Shown here one piece after another: positions 45,614 through 58,529 of a stretch of DNA of 64,000 nucleotides (within the stretch, counting starts at the first letter, position 1; each line of letters begins with the position of its first letter). Location of the stretch: positions 5,571,501 to 5,635,500 of the forward strand of contig JAMJFZ010001816.1 in assembly GCA_026225945.1 (NCBI GenBank), given 5' to 3'. Source of the stretch: Cricetomys ansorgei (taxonomy: Eukaryota > Chordata > Mammalia > Rodentia > Nesomyidae). Under the pieces are notes generated by a model. That model searched no databases, was not told where the DNA came from, and saw only the letters and a program-made list of their open reading frames with translations. The translations under genes were made by a program, and so were the position numbers.

Positions 45614-48600
45614 TAGTTTAAAAATTATATACTTAAAATAAAAATAAGAAACACTCTACCATTGTCCCCAAACACAAATATATTTCAGATTTTTATTACA
45701 TAAGTCAAACATTATTCTAGTTAAAGAACAATTATTTGTGGACGTCAAGCAGAATTCATGGTTCTGCTATTTAATGGGCTATCAATAATGTCTTAGAAAT
45801 GAAGATTACAGTGGAAAATAAAATAAATTTGCCATCCACTTAAATTAAGCACAGAATTTTTTGACAACTAAAGATTCTACAAAATTCAGAAGTTTATAGA
45901 AGATGTTTATATAAAGTTAAAAAGATTCTCTGAGAATCATGTAATATACTATCTAGTGGTACAGAGCCATGAGTGTAGAATAAATGACACACAGTATTGT
46001 ATTGATTTACTATTTCTTCTTATAAAATATATTTCAGTTCTTGAGGCTCCGAGAGTGTGTAATTTTCAAAGAAAATTACAAAGAAAAGAAGAAGAGTGAA
46101 ACTAATTTGAACTTAAAGACATGGAAAATGACTAGATTTTATGAAAGAGTGTGAAATAAGTGGTCCAGTCAATATGCATCTATAAACAGATACATGGAAG
46201 CAGTTGTATCCCATTGGCTACGGAGGCGTAGAACCCTTGAGAAGACAGAAACAGTTTTTAAGAGTGGACCACTGATTTGAAGGAGCACAGGAGAAACAAT
46301 GGTGTCATTCCCTGGGCTGTACTGAGGAGGTAGAAATGAACACAGAGGTGGAAGGAGGGTGGAACAAGAGATTGTACTGTAAAGAGAATGCAGAAACTAG
46401 TGCCATCGCAGGATGCAAAGAGGGCCAGTCTGCACCAATAGCCCATTGACAACAAGCAGGAGGTACAGTATAGGTACACTTAGAGCTCATATATGACCAA
46501 ACATCTGTTGATTTTGGTGATGCTTACACCACGGAGCAGTAACAACAACCCTCACCACTGTTAACCAGAGAAAAATCTCCCTTTCACACAGTAATCACCG
46601 ACCTGTGACTATTGACAGTCAGTGTGAGTGGCATCCACTGGATCAAAGGTTCTGTTTTGTCTCTATCAACCCTATCGCTGTATAAAATCCCTTTGCCCTA
46701 AAGAACCTGTGAGCTCCAGATTTCCAAGATCCTGAGAATCTAGACACCTAAGGAAGTGTTAGAGGCTACAAGAGAAACCACCGGCATACATAGTAAGGTG
46801 AAGTAGAAAAGCTCCAATGTGAGATATCTGTACCAAGAAATATATATGTAAAAGAACGAGAGCAATAATTATATTTCTTTTCTAATTGTCCTTGAAGACG
46901 CCAGAATTCCTTGCCCAGGTTGATTCAGAAAGCGGTCAAGAATGTTGTATTTGAAAAGACAGACTTTATGTAGCAACCTTTCAATCAGTCTTCGTGAATA
47001 ACTAATTTTTATGAGAAGATGCATATTGGATCGACTGCCCAGTGCTGAGTCTTCTCCTCAGTGAGCATCGTCACATGAGATTGCCTGCATTCCCGGATGA
47101 TCGCTAGAACACTCTCTGCCAATCGTGGAAACTTCCTCACCTGAATAAGCATTAACGAGGCAATTACAGGTGGACAGCTCACTGTATTTCCCAGGATATA
47201 ACCATTTCCTCAGGTATGGGCATGTGATCTTAATCAGGTCAATGAGACACCAGGGAACAATTTCTAGAGCCTTCTCAGTAATAAAAGACAGCTATAGAAA
47301 GCAGACTCTCTCATCTACCAAAATAATGAAGAAAGCAAGAAGCTTCCTGTGTTATTGACAATACCTTAATAAATATCAGAATCTAATTTCAGCATGAAGC
47401 ATACACTCTGAATGACTAGGAAGAACCTGAATTCATTATGGAGTCCTTAAGCTATTGGGTCATCCAGTTTGAAATCCACCCTTATATCTGCTTTATGGTG
47501 CCATATGTTTCTTCAGTTATTTCAACCAGTTGAGTCAGGTTTCTACTACTTGTGACCAAAAACAACTTTTAATCTATATATCTGGCTATGGTAACATGAA
47601 GAGAATGTTATATTCTGTAGAACTGGAGATGGTGCCAAACCCTATCCGTCTTCATCTAAAAATATGGCCTGCTCAAGCTTCTTCTGGGGTAAAAGTCTAC
47701 CCCTAGATTAAAAACCAGAGAGAGCTGAAGGAATTCAGGACAGAAGCAGAAATAAAAGAATCTCTCTAGACCCTGCATGGAAGGAAACAGGTGAACTAAG
47801 AATATTCTGCAAATGAGAGTGAAGTACGACTGGCAAGCTGGAACTAAGGGTCTCCATATAAGATTTTATTTTAGGAGAGACGGTTATGTCAGAGTAACGG
47901 GAAAACCTTAGTACTGCACATGAAGGTTGTAATATTCTGACCACACAACTTCTGTATTTTCTTCATTTAACCTTATTCCTAAACACACACACACGCATAT
48001 TGAAAGCTCTAACATATCTCTACTACTCAAGGCTTGGCTGAGCAAATGAGCATACCTGTAATGATAAGAAGATTTAAACTGAGAGGACTTTAATGTGCTG
48101 GAGAAACGTCAGGATGCTGTGTATTGACAACTCTTTCTAGAGATGAGTCCTCCAGGTTTTAACCCAAGTGGCCTGAGTTCTGCTTTGCTTATGAACATCA
48201 CAGTCTTCATATCCTGGCGTCTTTGAAGCTGTTTTGTGTAACAAACAAAACAAGGTTAGTATTTAGAAGGTGGAGTAGTTGCTGGTTTGCATAGCAACTG
48301 GATCTTTTGCAGTCTCTTTGGGGATACTGAGGTTAATAGACTCACTCTTCACAATGCTCACAAAAGCAACAGCCCCATTCATAACACCCAGCCTGGGATG
48401 CAACCCTACTTACAGCTTGCAAATAGAATCAGTGCCAGCCACCACTTTATAAACAGCAAGACCCTGCCCATTTATTTTGCAACACCTTGCAGGTTCTTAC
48501 TTAAACATAAAATCAATATATGGAAAGTAGTCCATGTATCAGCACAATCGCCAGAGCACAAAAGAAGACACTAGTAACATAAGCATTTTTTAAAAGTACG

Positions 48601-50376
48601 TGGAATGAAAATGTTATAGTAATTTTTTTTTTCCTTAAAAGGCCTCAGCAAAAGAAAATATTTTTTAAGCCCGTCCACTTTTCCTGGCTGGTAGTAGATC
48701 TTCGTAGTTTTACTAAACTCTTCTGGAAGCAACTTTAATATGTTTCATGTATGTGCCATGCTAACTTACTCAAAAAGCTTTAGAACCACTTCTGTTAGAA
48801 TACAACTGAGATCTCAGAAATAGAAAAAAAATTAAAACTTAATAAGCAAAATACCATATGAATTCTTACTAATGTAATTAATGCTTTTTAATTTGCCTGG
48901 ATGTCCCTGCATGTCCCCAAGCTATTGCACACACTACCGGTTGTTTCTAGTGCAATTTTAACTCAGGGAGACAAAACTATATTTGAATTCTAAATAGATA
49001 AAAAACATTAGCTTGCTGTCTTCTTGCTTTTGCAATTTATTTGAATTGCAAATGCACATTTTATTTTTTAAGAATTATGCCAGGCTATATGACTCGTGTT
49101 CTTTGCCCTCATATAGTAGCCCATGTTTTTTTTGTTGTTACTTTGAATCAAAACAGACATAGCAGAAATCTCCTTCAAATGTTCCAGCTCTGCACCATGT
49201 TTTAACATTATCAATACCGCGTTACGCTTTCGACAAACAAAACAGAAATTCAAAACCATCAAGAGCGTATGTCTGTTAGGCATCACATGCCACCCTTTTG
49301 TTTAAAAATGGAAAGCTAATCTTTGGAGCAGGAAATTGCAGTTATATCTGGCCTGTGCTTTGGTTATTGTTATTTTCATTATTCGTTGGTAATTTAGTTC
49401 CCAGGGCAGTAAAATATAGGACACCATGAGACCCATTCCCTGCACAGTGAGCAGTTACAGGGTTTCACAGTGCAGCTCGCAATAGCTTTGTTTCACAATG
49501 AGACATACATTTCTACCCACCATGCTGGAATTGATGCTGGTAGGACTGTACTCAGCACACGATAAAACTAAAATATGTAGGCTACAACATCTATTATTGG
49601 GCGAATAAAGCACGAAGAAAGTTGAACATCTGACTGGGATCATTTAATTGGTGCTCTGCATCTTACTGTTCTCTGAACCAAATTAGGGAGGAATAATGAA
49701 AATAACAGACACCACCTAAGTGAAACCACTTAAATCCTAAAGTGAGGGAAATAACTAGGGTGCTTACTGGCCAGCTTAATCGTGTAATCGGTATATACTG
49801 TTTACAATTGTAAGAAAGTTCTGTTTGCGTAAGGTGCAAATCAATCTCATTCAGCTACCCAGTGGGGGATTCCTCTCCTAAGTTATTAACAGTGCTGACA
49901 TGGTACATAAATATCGGAGAGAAGATTCTCTTATTCCTCCAAAACCGTCATAATAGCCAAGAAATCCAGTCAAAGGAGTCCTTTATCACAGGCGACCTTG
50001 AGGAAGGTGAAGAGTTGAGGCAAATATCCAGGCATTCACTTATTTTCCTCTTACCAACGTTTGGTGGGACTCTACTGAGAACACGGCATCCACTAGGAAG
50101 TGAGAGGGACAGCTGCAGCTAGTTCCTTGAGTTTCTCCTGTGGTTCACCCCGGGAGAAGCAATGCCATAAGCTAGCCAGCTGCCCTTGCTATTTCTGCCA
50201 TGCGATGCACAGTGATTGAAGCCCTGCTGAATTTCACATAGCCCTGGGTTTCATACAAATGAAAGAATATTGATATATACTTATCAGAGATTTGGGGGAT
50301 TGAGATAATCTATATAAAATACCAAAAGAGCTGCTCAGATAAGAGGAGCTTTTCATTCAGAAGAAGTTAGTAGTGA
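45614..50376. other. Unique sequence, nothing recognised
   Basis: 4.8 kb, the longest stretch in the window without a recognised repeat. All open frames are under 100 codons and none has paired splice sites that stood out. Confidence 0.4.
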
Positions 50377-50453
50377 TGGTGGTGGTGGTGGTGGTGGTGG
50401 TGGTGGTGGTGGTGGTGGTGGCGGCGGCGGCGATGATGACGATGATGATGACA
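50377..50453 (+). repeat. Compound trinucleotide tract (GGT)n-(GGC)4-(GAT/GAC)n
   Basis: About fourteen GGT units are followed by GGC units and then mixed GAT/GAC units. Confidence 0.97.
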
Positions 50454-52784
50454 ATGACAATAAGATTTAAGTGGGTAAGAAAGCTAATGATCACACTCTT
50501 GGAGACAGTTAACCACAACCTCTTCTGCATGGCTTGCAGGATAGCAGAAATAACCTGGCACTAACCACTGATAGAAACATATTTTGTCTTGGTGTAGTCT
50601 CTTCTTGGATTAAGACCTTATGCTATTACAAATGCAAATAAGCCAGGGATCAAAGAACAGGCAGAGATGCTTTCAGCTGTTAAGATGGACTACCCCCTGT
50701 ATGCTAAGAGGAGGACCTGCTTGATAAGAGTTTCATTTGTGGACAGGAGAAAAGGCAGGCCTGCCACAGTACAAAACATTGTTATTACTTGTGGTGAAAC
50801 CTTCACAATCAGGAGTATAAAGGCCTCATGTCAGGGATGGAAAAGAAGAAAGAGGAGCCAGCCACTGGGAAGATGGGAATTTCAGAATAATGACTGCTAC
50901 AGAACAAGGACCATATATCCTACAGTATTTTTAAATAACCTCCTGTGGCAGGTCTGCATTATGCTCCCAGTTTATACCTAAAGAATATGAAACAGAGAGA
51001 TGTCAAAACATCTCTGAGATGCATAAGGAATATGGTGGCTACACCAGATTCACCCAGAGCAGTCAGACCTCAAAGCCTCCTCTTTGCCATGCAGCTCTAA
51101 GTGGTACCACCAGTTTGAGTCGCCTTTTAGAATATTTAGCCAAGGTTCTCAAAGTTGTTTGCATATGAGAATCCACTGAGTCAATAGCCAGGCCTGCTTA
51201 TACATGGAGATATTTATAAAAGTGCAATGCAGAAGACAGTATAGTGAAGATATGACTTGTGAGCTAACAGGATGATGGACGACTGAAGGGAATACAGCGT
51301 GTGCTGGAACACCGGCGAAAGCACTGCAGAAGCTCACTGAAAGGGAAGAATAGTTGCTAACTTTTGAGCACAGCAGTTGGAGTGCACTGAAGAGTGTTTT
51401 TCTGAGTCAAGGTCAGACACTGCTACTTAACAAAACAGGACTCCCAAATCCATTTACTTGGTAATAGATAGAGCAGGACTACTACAAGCTCCCAATTTAC
51501 TTTCTGGCAAGATATGCAGCTTGTGGTTATATTAGAGGTGAGGAGCTCAAACCTCAGCAGAAATCTTTGTGATGCAGAAATGGAGGTAGCACAGAAAATG
51601 CAAAAGAAGGAAGGATATACAATGTTTGGGCTTAAATGCAGAGAAAGGTCGGGTACTTTCTATAGAAGGTGAATTCAATCTCTTTCTCTATTATTTTAAT
51701 TCTCAGAAGCTTACATGAGTTAGAAGTAAAAAGAATCCCTCACCCTGGAGATGGATTGCATGTCCTATATAATTTCTTGCTTCAGCTTGAATTAACTTAA
51801 AAGTTGTATTATTAATATTTTTCCTATCCCTCTTAACAAATTAATAAATTAAACTTGCAAAGCTAAAGCTGAGATATTAGCTCCCCCCTTGAGTTAGACT
51901 GAGGAATGATGGACAGGGATCAAGGAGCAGAGTCGTTTCATTTAATCCAGTGTTCTAATTGTAGGCATGAAATCAGGAAAATGAATGAAGAAACCTGTAA
52001 TTTCAGAATGATGCATAGACTCAACGAGAACATCAAAGCCAAAATGATTCCCAAGATACACATCAACTGACAGCTTAAAATGCAGCATCCCCAAGAATGC
52101 TGCTCTTCACTGCTACCTGCACAATGCTCTGGGTTTTGTTTGTTTCTCTTATGAGTTGAGCAAATATAAGGACTTCAAATAAAAAGAGTAAACATATGAG
52201 CACGTGGAGTCCACATAGAGAAAGCATACAGCATGATTCTTAATCATTCAGTATCACTCTGGTGTTTCATGAGCCCAGTTTGAATGTTGGACTTACTGTG
52301 CAAATTAAAACAGAGGACTACTTTTGCAAGCCTGCTCTCTATGGGAAACACTGCTGCCATCAGAACAATGTTTCCAACCACACACACATACACAGGCATA
52401 ACATAAAAGCAAGGAAGGCTCTGAGAACTCACAGATGAGAAGAAATCTGCTTTTACAGACATTCAAGCCTCTTGCTTTTTCTATCATAAAGACTATTTTT
52501 AGAGCAGTTTTTATATTCACAGCCAAATTAAAAGGGTATTTCCTGTATTCTTTTTGTCCCCCCAAAACGCATACTATACTTTCACCATTTCCAACCAAGT
52601 GATATATTTACTACAAGCAAAGTACCCTTAGATTCACTCATATGTTTTACATTCTGTAATTTGTACAAATGCATAACCGTGTGTATCTACAGTTACAGCA
52701 TCGAGCAGGCGTTTCATTTGCTTAAAGTGTTCTGCTCATTCACCTTTTATTCAAACACATAGGTCTTCCTAAATCCTTTCCTTT
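50454..52784. other. Mostly unique; possible MIR piece at about 50950-51080
   Basis: 'gcattatgctcccagtttatacctaaagaatatgaaacagagag' resembles a reversed MIR core, but the match is weak. The rest is unrecognised. Confidence 0.3.
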
Positions 52785-53035
52785 TTAAAGATTTGTTTTA
52801 TTACACTTAACTTATTTTTGTGTATACTTGTGTGCACATGCGTGAGTCTATGTGTCCATGTCTGTTTCTGTGTGTTCCTATATAGGTATGTGCTCACATA
52901 GATGCAGAACCCTTGAAATCCAGAAGAAATGGTTGGATCCTCTGGTGCTTCAGTTACAGGCAGCAGTTGTGAGCCAATCTACGTGAGTGATGGTAACTGA
53001 ACTCAAGTCTTATCAAGTAGAAAGATTCCTGTGAC
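52785..53035 (-). repeat. B2/B3-type SINE
   Basis: On the minus strand: 'acttgagttcagttacc' (B-box region), 'ggctcacaactgctgcctgtaactgaagcaccagaggatcc' and 'tttcttctgga', then a CA-rich tail ending 'aaaacaaatctttaaa'. Confidence 0.75.
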
Positions 53036-54472
53036 ACAGTAAGAATCAACCCTGATTTTGAATGCTTTAACACATAGCATTAAAATGAAATTTTATATGA
53101 AATTAATATAAAATATATAATATGAAATTAGATAAGCAGTTTTGGTCCCATGGTGGCTTATAAAACCCAGTCTTCCTGAACATTCTGAGCTTGGGTAGGG
53201 ATTTTGCTTTTCAAAGCACAATGGTGCTCTACCAGGAAATGGAGAGTGAAAGATATCCACTCTTGGCTAATGCGCCCTGCATAATAAAACCTGAGATTCC
53301 CTGCAAAGATCCAGTGGACAAGCTCCAGTAGATTCCTCACTTCAGGGCCACATGGGACTAGAAACTATGCATGACACGTGGTCAGGAATTCTACTGGGTA
53401 AAATTTGTGGTCTTATTGTCCCCAGATCAACACCCACTGGTCAGGCACAGGTACCGATTTTTCAGTGAGAAAATATGGCTACCATATGTTCAGATTCTGA
53501 TGTGTCACTGGTTTTATTTCCCCTTATCTCCTTTTCTTTAACAGTTTGTGGTTTCTTTCGCTGACAAATTTCTAAGTCTTAATTTATCAAACAGACTAAG
53601 TGTAAAGTAACCATAGTGAAGGAACCAAAGGGAACACACACACACACACATACACACACACAGAACTAATACGCCAAAATACCTTCTGCCACAGAAATAT
53701 GATCTGTTTCCAACTGCCGTGATATAAATTTCCAGAACTCTCAAGCACAGGGCAAGGAACCCAGGGTCATTGAGTTCTTATACTGTGTTCTTTGCTTTAT
53801 GTCTGATTGGTAAGCATGCAGAAGTAGAGTTGAATTCAGTTTTCAACCAAACAAGCTTCCTGAAAACATGACAAGATTCTGATGGTTCTAGGACACATTT
53901 AGAAAACACATTTTATAGTTCTGCTTTAATCAAAATAAGAAACAACTGACTTGAAGTATAAAACTCCTGTAAAGCTTTAGAATCTTTGCTGATATTTAAG
54001 TGTCTGAAGAGAGGCATCCCCTGATTCATTTCCTTCTTCTTTCCCTCAGCCAAATAGAGAGAAAACAAAATATTTTTCTTTCTGACTGATTTATACTTCT
54101 TTGTAGTCCAATTTAATAAACAGAAGATGGAATGTAGAGCATCCCTTGAGATTCTCTACCTTCATTCTGTGCCCAGACACAGATCTCCTAAGCTAGTCCT
54201 CTGTTGAGTCTGAGTCCAGAATAGTCCAGCCAGTGCTCCAGATGGAAGCTCCTGCCAAGGTCAGGGTGCTCCCCTACCTCACTAATATAGATTCTTGCTC
54301 ATGACAAAATATTTCCTATTCTGACTCAATAAAACTCACTTCTCTAAGTTGAGGTGAGACTTGATATTTTATTTTTAAAAAAAAGGGGGGGAATAGAGAA
54401 ATCCCCATATGGAATTGCCTTCTTTCCTACAGCTTATTGACAATAATAACCTGTCCAAGAATGTGAATGTGA
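53036..54472. other. Unique sequence with a short (AC)n tract
   Basis: (AC)n occurs at 53634-53661 with a T interruption. No repeat family or gene signal is otherwise recognised. Confidence 0.4.
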
Positions 54473-54556
54473 AGGATTGGAGCTATAGTTCAATGGTAGA
54501 GGAGTACTTTCCTGGCATGCTGCTGGCCCCAAGTTCAAGTCTCAATACCAGAAGGG
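54473..54556 (+). repeat. ID/B4-head tRNA-like SINE fragment
   Basis: 'ggattggagctatagttcaatggtagagg', 'ctggcatgctgctggccccaagttcaagtctcaatacc' is the tRNA-Ala-like head without a B1 body. Confidence 0.65.
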
Positions 54557-56031
54557 AAGGGACAAGAATGAGTGTATGAAAGAAAATGGCCAGAATGAAT
54601 ATATCAAACAGAAGTCACAAAATATCTTTGGTAGGTTGCTATATATAGTTCAAGAGAGGTGTGTGCTTACTAGACACTGTTGGCAAAGGTACTGACTTAT
54701 CAGTTCTTGGAGTGAAGGGCAGGTGGTGCACATTCCTGTGCACTGTACATGGTAGTACATGTTACCCTCACCATGTCCTCAAGCTCACAGGGTATTTCAG
54801 TGATTGGATTGACTTTCACAAGTCTCTCTGTGTTAGGGTAGTGTTCCAAATGCGAGGTACATTAGAATGTCCACCTTGTTTACTTAATTTCTTTTCCAAT
54901 TCCTATGATGGGCTGGTGATATTTTGGTTCTATCTCTGAGAGCTCCTAACCCTTCAAAAGTGACATTAATGCCTTAGTCCTGCAGAATTTTGGGAATGAA
55001 GAGTGAAGATCATTGCTCATAGCAGCATACTGATCAAGATCATATTGCCTGAAAGACAAGAAACCTGTTAATGAAGGGCCTGGGAATCAATGATCCATTT
55101 TGACTACAAGGGTCAAAAGTTTATATTCTCAATCAATCTTTTCTAATCCCTGTTTTCTTGCTTCACCTTTTCTTGTCTGGACCCTCTAGTAATGGTCTTT
55201 ACTCCCAAATAGGACAAGAGAATTAATGTCTCCATCTTTTTCTAAAACTGCTTTTTCTGTCTAGAATCCTTTATAATTGACTATATTCAAGAAGGAAGGG
55301 AAAAGAACTTTTGAACATAGCTCTAATAATATTTTGCCCTTAGAAAGGAACATGACACCATTAAGTGTCGTGAGATACAGACACAAGAATGAGAGCTCTC
55401 TTGGGAGGGGAAGCATAGTGGAACAATGAATAAGGGGGCCCACTGTCTTTAAGTGTCTTTGAAGCTTTGCAGAAGAGAGAGAAAAATGTAGCAAATAAGC
55501 CAGGAAGAAGCTCTGAGTCTAACAGCCATTAAATAAAACAACAATAGAAAAAGAGACTTCCAAAAGAATGATAGAGAACAAAAATTAAGAGAAATAATGG
55601 GAACAGAACCATGGTAAATATCTGAGAATAAGGTACAAAAATGTAAACAGTGCGATCAAACCCACAAAAGAGGAAGAAAATGGACAAATTGAAGGGTCTG
55701 AACATTTCCCAGCCACAGAAACATGCTCAGCATCAGAACTCAGAAGGGGAACCCCACTAAGCAGGAAGTCCAGAGAATAAGGACATTTGAGCAAGAGGCA
55801 GCCTGGTTAGATATGGAGCAGAGCTGCCATGGCTTGTATCCTGGCATATTCTGGCAAGCTCACATACTTACTGTATATTTATGTATAACAAATACATGTG
55901 TGTCCTGCGTGTTGCCACTGTGAGTCTACTTGAGCTCTCTGTATAACCCAAGCTCTAAAATATACATTCTACATGTTCTGCTCATCTGCTGACAACTGTT
56001 TGTGCCTGTACCATTAAAACATGAAATCAAA
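54557..56031. other. Unique sequence, nothing recognised
   Basis: No gene or repeat signal could be supported. Confidence 0.4.
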
Positions 56032-56212
56032 CTTAATACGGTAGTACATGCCTTTAATCTCAGGACTTGAGTGTCAGAAGCAGACAGATCTCTATGAGTT
56101 TCAGGTCAGCCTAGTCTACATAGAGAGTTCCAGGACAGCCAGAGTTACACTGTGAAACCCTGTCTCAAAAAACCAACAAACCAACCAAACACACAAACAA
56201 ATAAACAAAAAC
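56032..56212 (+). repeat. B1 SINE with A-rich tail
   Basis: 'gtagtacatgcctttaatctcagg', 'cagatctctatgagtttcaggtcagcc', 'gttccaggacagccagagttacactgtgaaaccctgtctc', then an A-rich tail with ACAA/CCAA steps. Confidence 0.92.
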
Positions 56213-57571
56213 TTGGAGTCACTATCCACCCGGTGCACTTACGGGACTGCTTTTAATTCCACCCAGCCATGTGATTATGAGACTTGGTAAATCAAGTATT
56301 AGCCAAGCTTAGTCCTTGGCTCATGGTCTAGAAGATGTTAAGAAGTAAGCCTGTGTTACATTTATAAAGTAATTCACATTCTCCAAAGGAACACTGCAGA
56401 ATAATCTAAGCAACACATGTTATTACTTTAAGTAAGAACAAATTATGCTTCTACAAGTAATTTTGCTTTCACTCTGGCCATCAATCATCTTGTAATGAGT
56501 GGAGATGTTTTCCTCCTTAATTATGTAAACGCTCACATCTATGGATAAAAAGTGGAGGGTGAAGATTTATTATAATAAGCGAAAGATAAGCTTTTAACTT
56601 AACACATGACTCTGGTTTTCCACTTGCCCAGCGTTTGGGAACATTCTGCTGGTGTTTTATTCTTATTCCATGGCCTTACAAAGCTTCAATTCACATAAAA
56701 GTACGACCAGGACCCTAAACCTTGACTGTGAAAGTTCTTTGTCTGTGATCACAGCTGGCAGGGCTTCACTGGACACCTGGTGTCAATTATCTTATTTATC
56801 ATCATAGAATATTTTGTCCTGCTTCAGAAAGCCTTTCAAGTGAGGATTGACTGGAATTATTATTTTTTTCTTTCTTCTTCCCCTTTTCACTTTAAATCAA
56901 AAGAAACTAAGATACAAATGGTTTCTTTCTCTCTTTTTTTTTTTTTCTCTTTTTTTAATTTTTGCCAGCCAGCTAACGAATTGCACTTGGAAAGTGAAAA
57001 GATCAGTGTTTTCCTTCAGGAAGCCACCAATCAGCCTTCCCCTTCCCGCACATGCGCAGGAGGTGTATCAGGGCCACGAAGCTGTGGGCTGCGGGTTTGT
57101 CTGTGGGAAGCTCCGTCACTCATCTCATCTCTGTGCCCTGTCGGTTCTCTTTGTATTAAAAATTTGTGTCAAATCCTAAGGATTTATATAAATTAAATAG
57201 TAAATGGATCTGACGTCCAAGAATCACTTATGAAGGAGAAATAAAACTGAACAAGACTGAAATGTCTTCAAGGACATGGGATAAAATTGGAAAGCCAAAC
57301 TGATAAGCACGGAATAATTTTATATCAACACAATACCTATCAGTGGGAAAGTGTCCAGAAATGCAATCAGCGTGGGAAAATAGATGGGCCACAACAGGCA
57401 GAGGAGAGCATTCGTCTAGTGGGAAGGAAATAGAGGTGACAAGGCTGGCTTCCTGTGATAGGAAAACGACACGAAGGAGGAATCCCAGCGATCATTTCTC
57501 CCAAGGAAGACCCAAACCAGGACCTGGGAAGATCACCAAGAATTAGTTCAAGTACACCACATCCTATAGAT
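56213..57571. other. Unique sequence with a small CpG-bearing patch
   Basis: A T-rich run (56935-56957) precedes the CCAAT/NRF1-like patch at 57027-57058. Frames across the T-rich part are low-complexity and not credible. Confidence 0.4.
57027..57058. promoter_or_regulatory. Possible CCAAT box plus NRF1-like site
   Basis: CCAAT lies at 57027-57031. The string GCACATGCGCA follows at about 57047-57057 and differs at one position from the palindromic NRF1 consensus. Five CpGs fall within the next 100 bases of a window that is otherwise CpG-poor. No downstream first exon is evident, so a promoter role is only a possibility. Confidence 0.2.
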
Positions 57572-57796
57572 CTGCAGTTCTCAACCTGTGGGTCGTGACG
57601 CTTTTGCGGGTCAAATGACCCTTTCACAAAGGTCGCCTAAGACCATCTACATAGCAGATATTTACATTACCATTCATTACAATAACAAAATTATGGTTAT
57701 GAAGTAGAAATTAATATAATTTTAGGGTAGGGGAGTCATCACAACCTGAGGAACTGTATTAAAGGGCCGCAGCGTTAGGAAGGTTGACAACCACTG
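57572..57796 (+). mobile_element. URR1-type hAT-Charlie non-autonomous DNA transposon
   Basis: The ends are inverted repeats: 'gcagttctcaacctgtgggtc' at the left, and 'aaggttgacaaccactg' at the right. The core 'gacccttt', 'gtcgcctaagacc', 'agatatttacatt' and 'aggaactgtattaaaggg' matches the rodent URR1 family. The flanks ctatagat (57564-57571) and ctttagaa (57797-57804) agree at six of eight bases and fit the nTnTAGAn target preference of hAT elements. The left end has lost or rearranged two bases of the inverted repeat. It encodes no transposase. Confidence 0.9.
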
Positions 57797-58099
57797 CTTT
57801 AGAAGAATCATTTTCTATTCCTTCATAGATTTTGCTTTCCAACTGAATCAGCAAAGTTTGGTTCATTTTATAATTCTGTTAAATGTCTGAATTTAATGAT
57901 ATTTCTCGTGTGAACAATATAAATACCAGACTTAAAAAAAAAGGAAACTTTAAAATATTTATTCTTAGAAAGAAATGCATGTTCTTCAGTTAATTTTGTG
58001 CTTACAAATGATTGCTTAAAAATGCTCATCCTCAGGTTTATTCTATTAGCACCCTGGTACACATAAGACCAAGCCTAGTGTGGCTCAATAAATGCTTCC

Positions 58100-58332
58100 C
58101 TACCGCCTCCTGGCCAGGGGTAACCCCAAGCTCTCATCCTTGTCACTGGGCAGACCAGGCCCTGGCTGTGTGTGCTGTCCAGTTTGGAAAGGAACATCTC
58201 CATCGTAAGAGGCTGTTGTGGTTCTCTGTATAACATTAGAGTCTATGTTGGCTTGAAAGTTATATAGCCGATAAGATAAGCTGACAGGGGTCGCAGTGCC
58301 TCTGTCCTCATCCTCTGCCCAAATTTTGAGAG
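58100..58332 (-). other. Candidate terminal coding exon, unknown protein
   Basis: Minus strand. A very strong acceptor (cttcttttctccttcttcacag) ends at 58333. The exon enters in phase 1 and stays open for 76 residues to a TAG at 58102-58100. AATAAA follows 58 nt after the stop (58042-58037). The product opens LKIWAEDEDRGTATP and has no membrane segment or domain that I know. It ends in PLARRR. Upstream on the same strand, a GCTG|gtaagt donor at 59200 supplies the matching phase. Against it: the frame is short, the C-terminus is not recognised, and the poly-A site is unverified. Confidence 0.25.
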
Positions 58333-58529
58333 CTGTGAAGAAGGAGAAAAGAAGTGTATTGGAAATTGTTGATGATATCGGATAAACCTTAACAGTTGTT
58401 CTTCTCAAACTATACCATTAATTATAAAAACATTAAAATTGCTATAATTTTGTTTCTAAGTAATTTGTCCACTTGACTCCATAATCAAGTTATGTAGCAA
58501 CTACATACAGAAATATTTTCTCCCGCTGC

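Noticed and set aside
54473..54556. tRNA-like sequence with A/B-box resemblance
   Set aside because: It is the ID/B4 SINE head. It has no complete cloverleaf and no terminator, so it is not a tRNA gene.
56780..57196. 138- and 110-codon + frames
   Set aside because: They run through a T-rich low-complexity stretch giving Phe/Ser-rich peptide. There is no splice or homology support.
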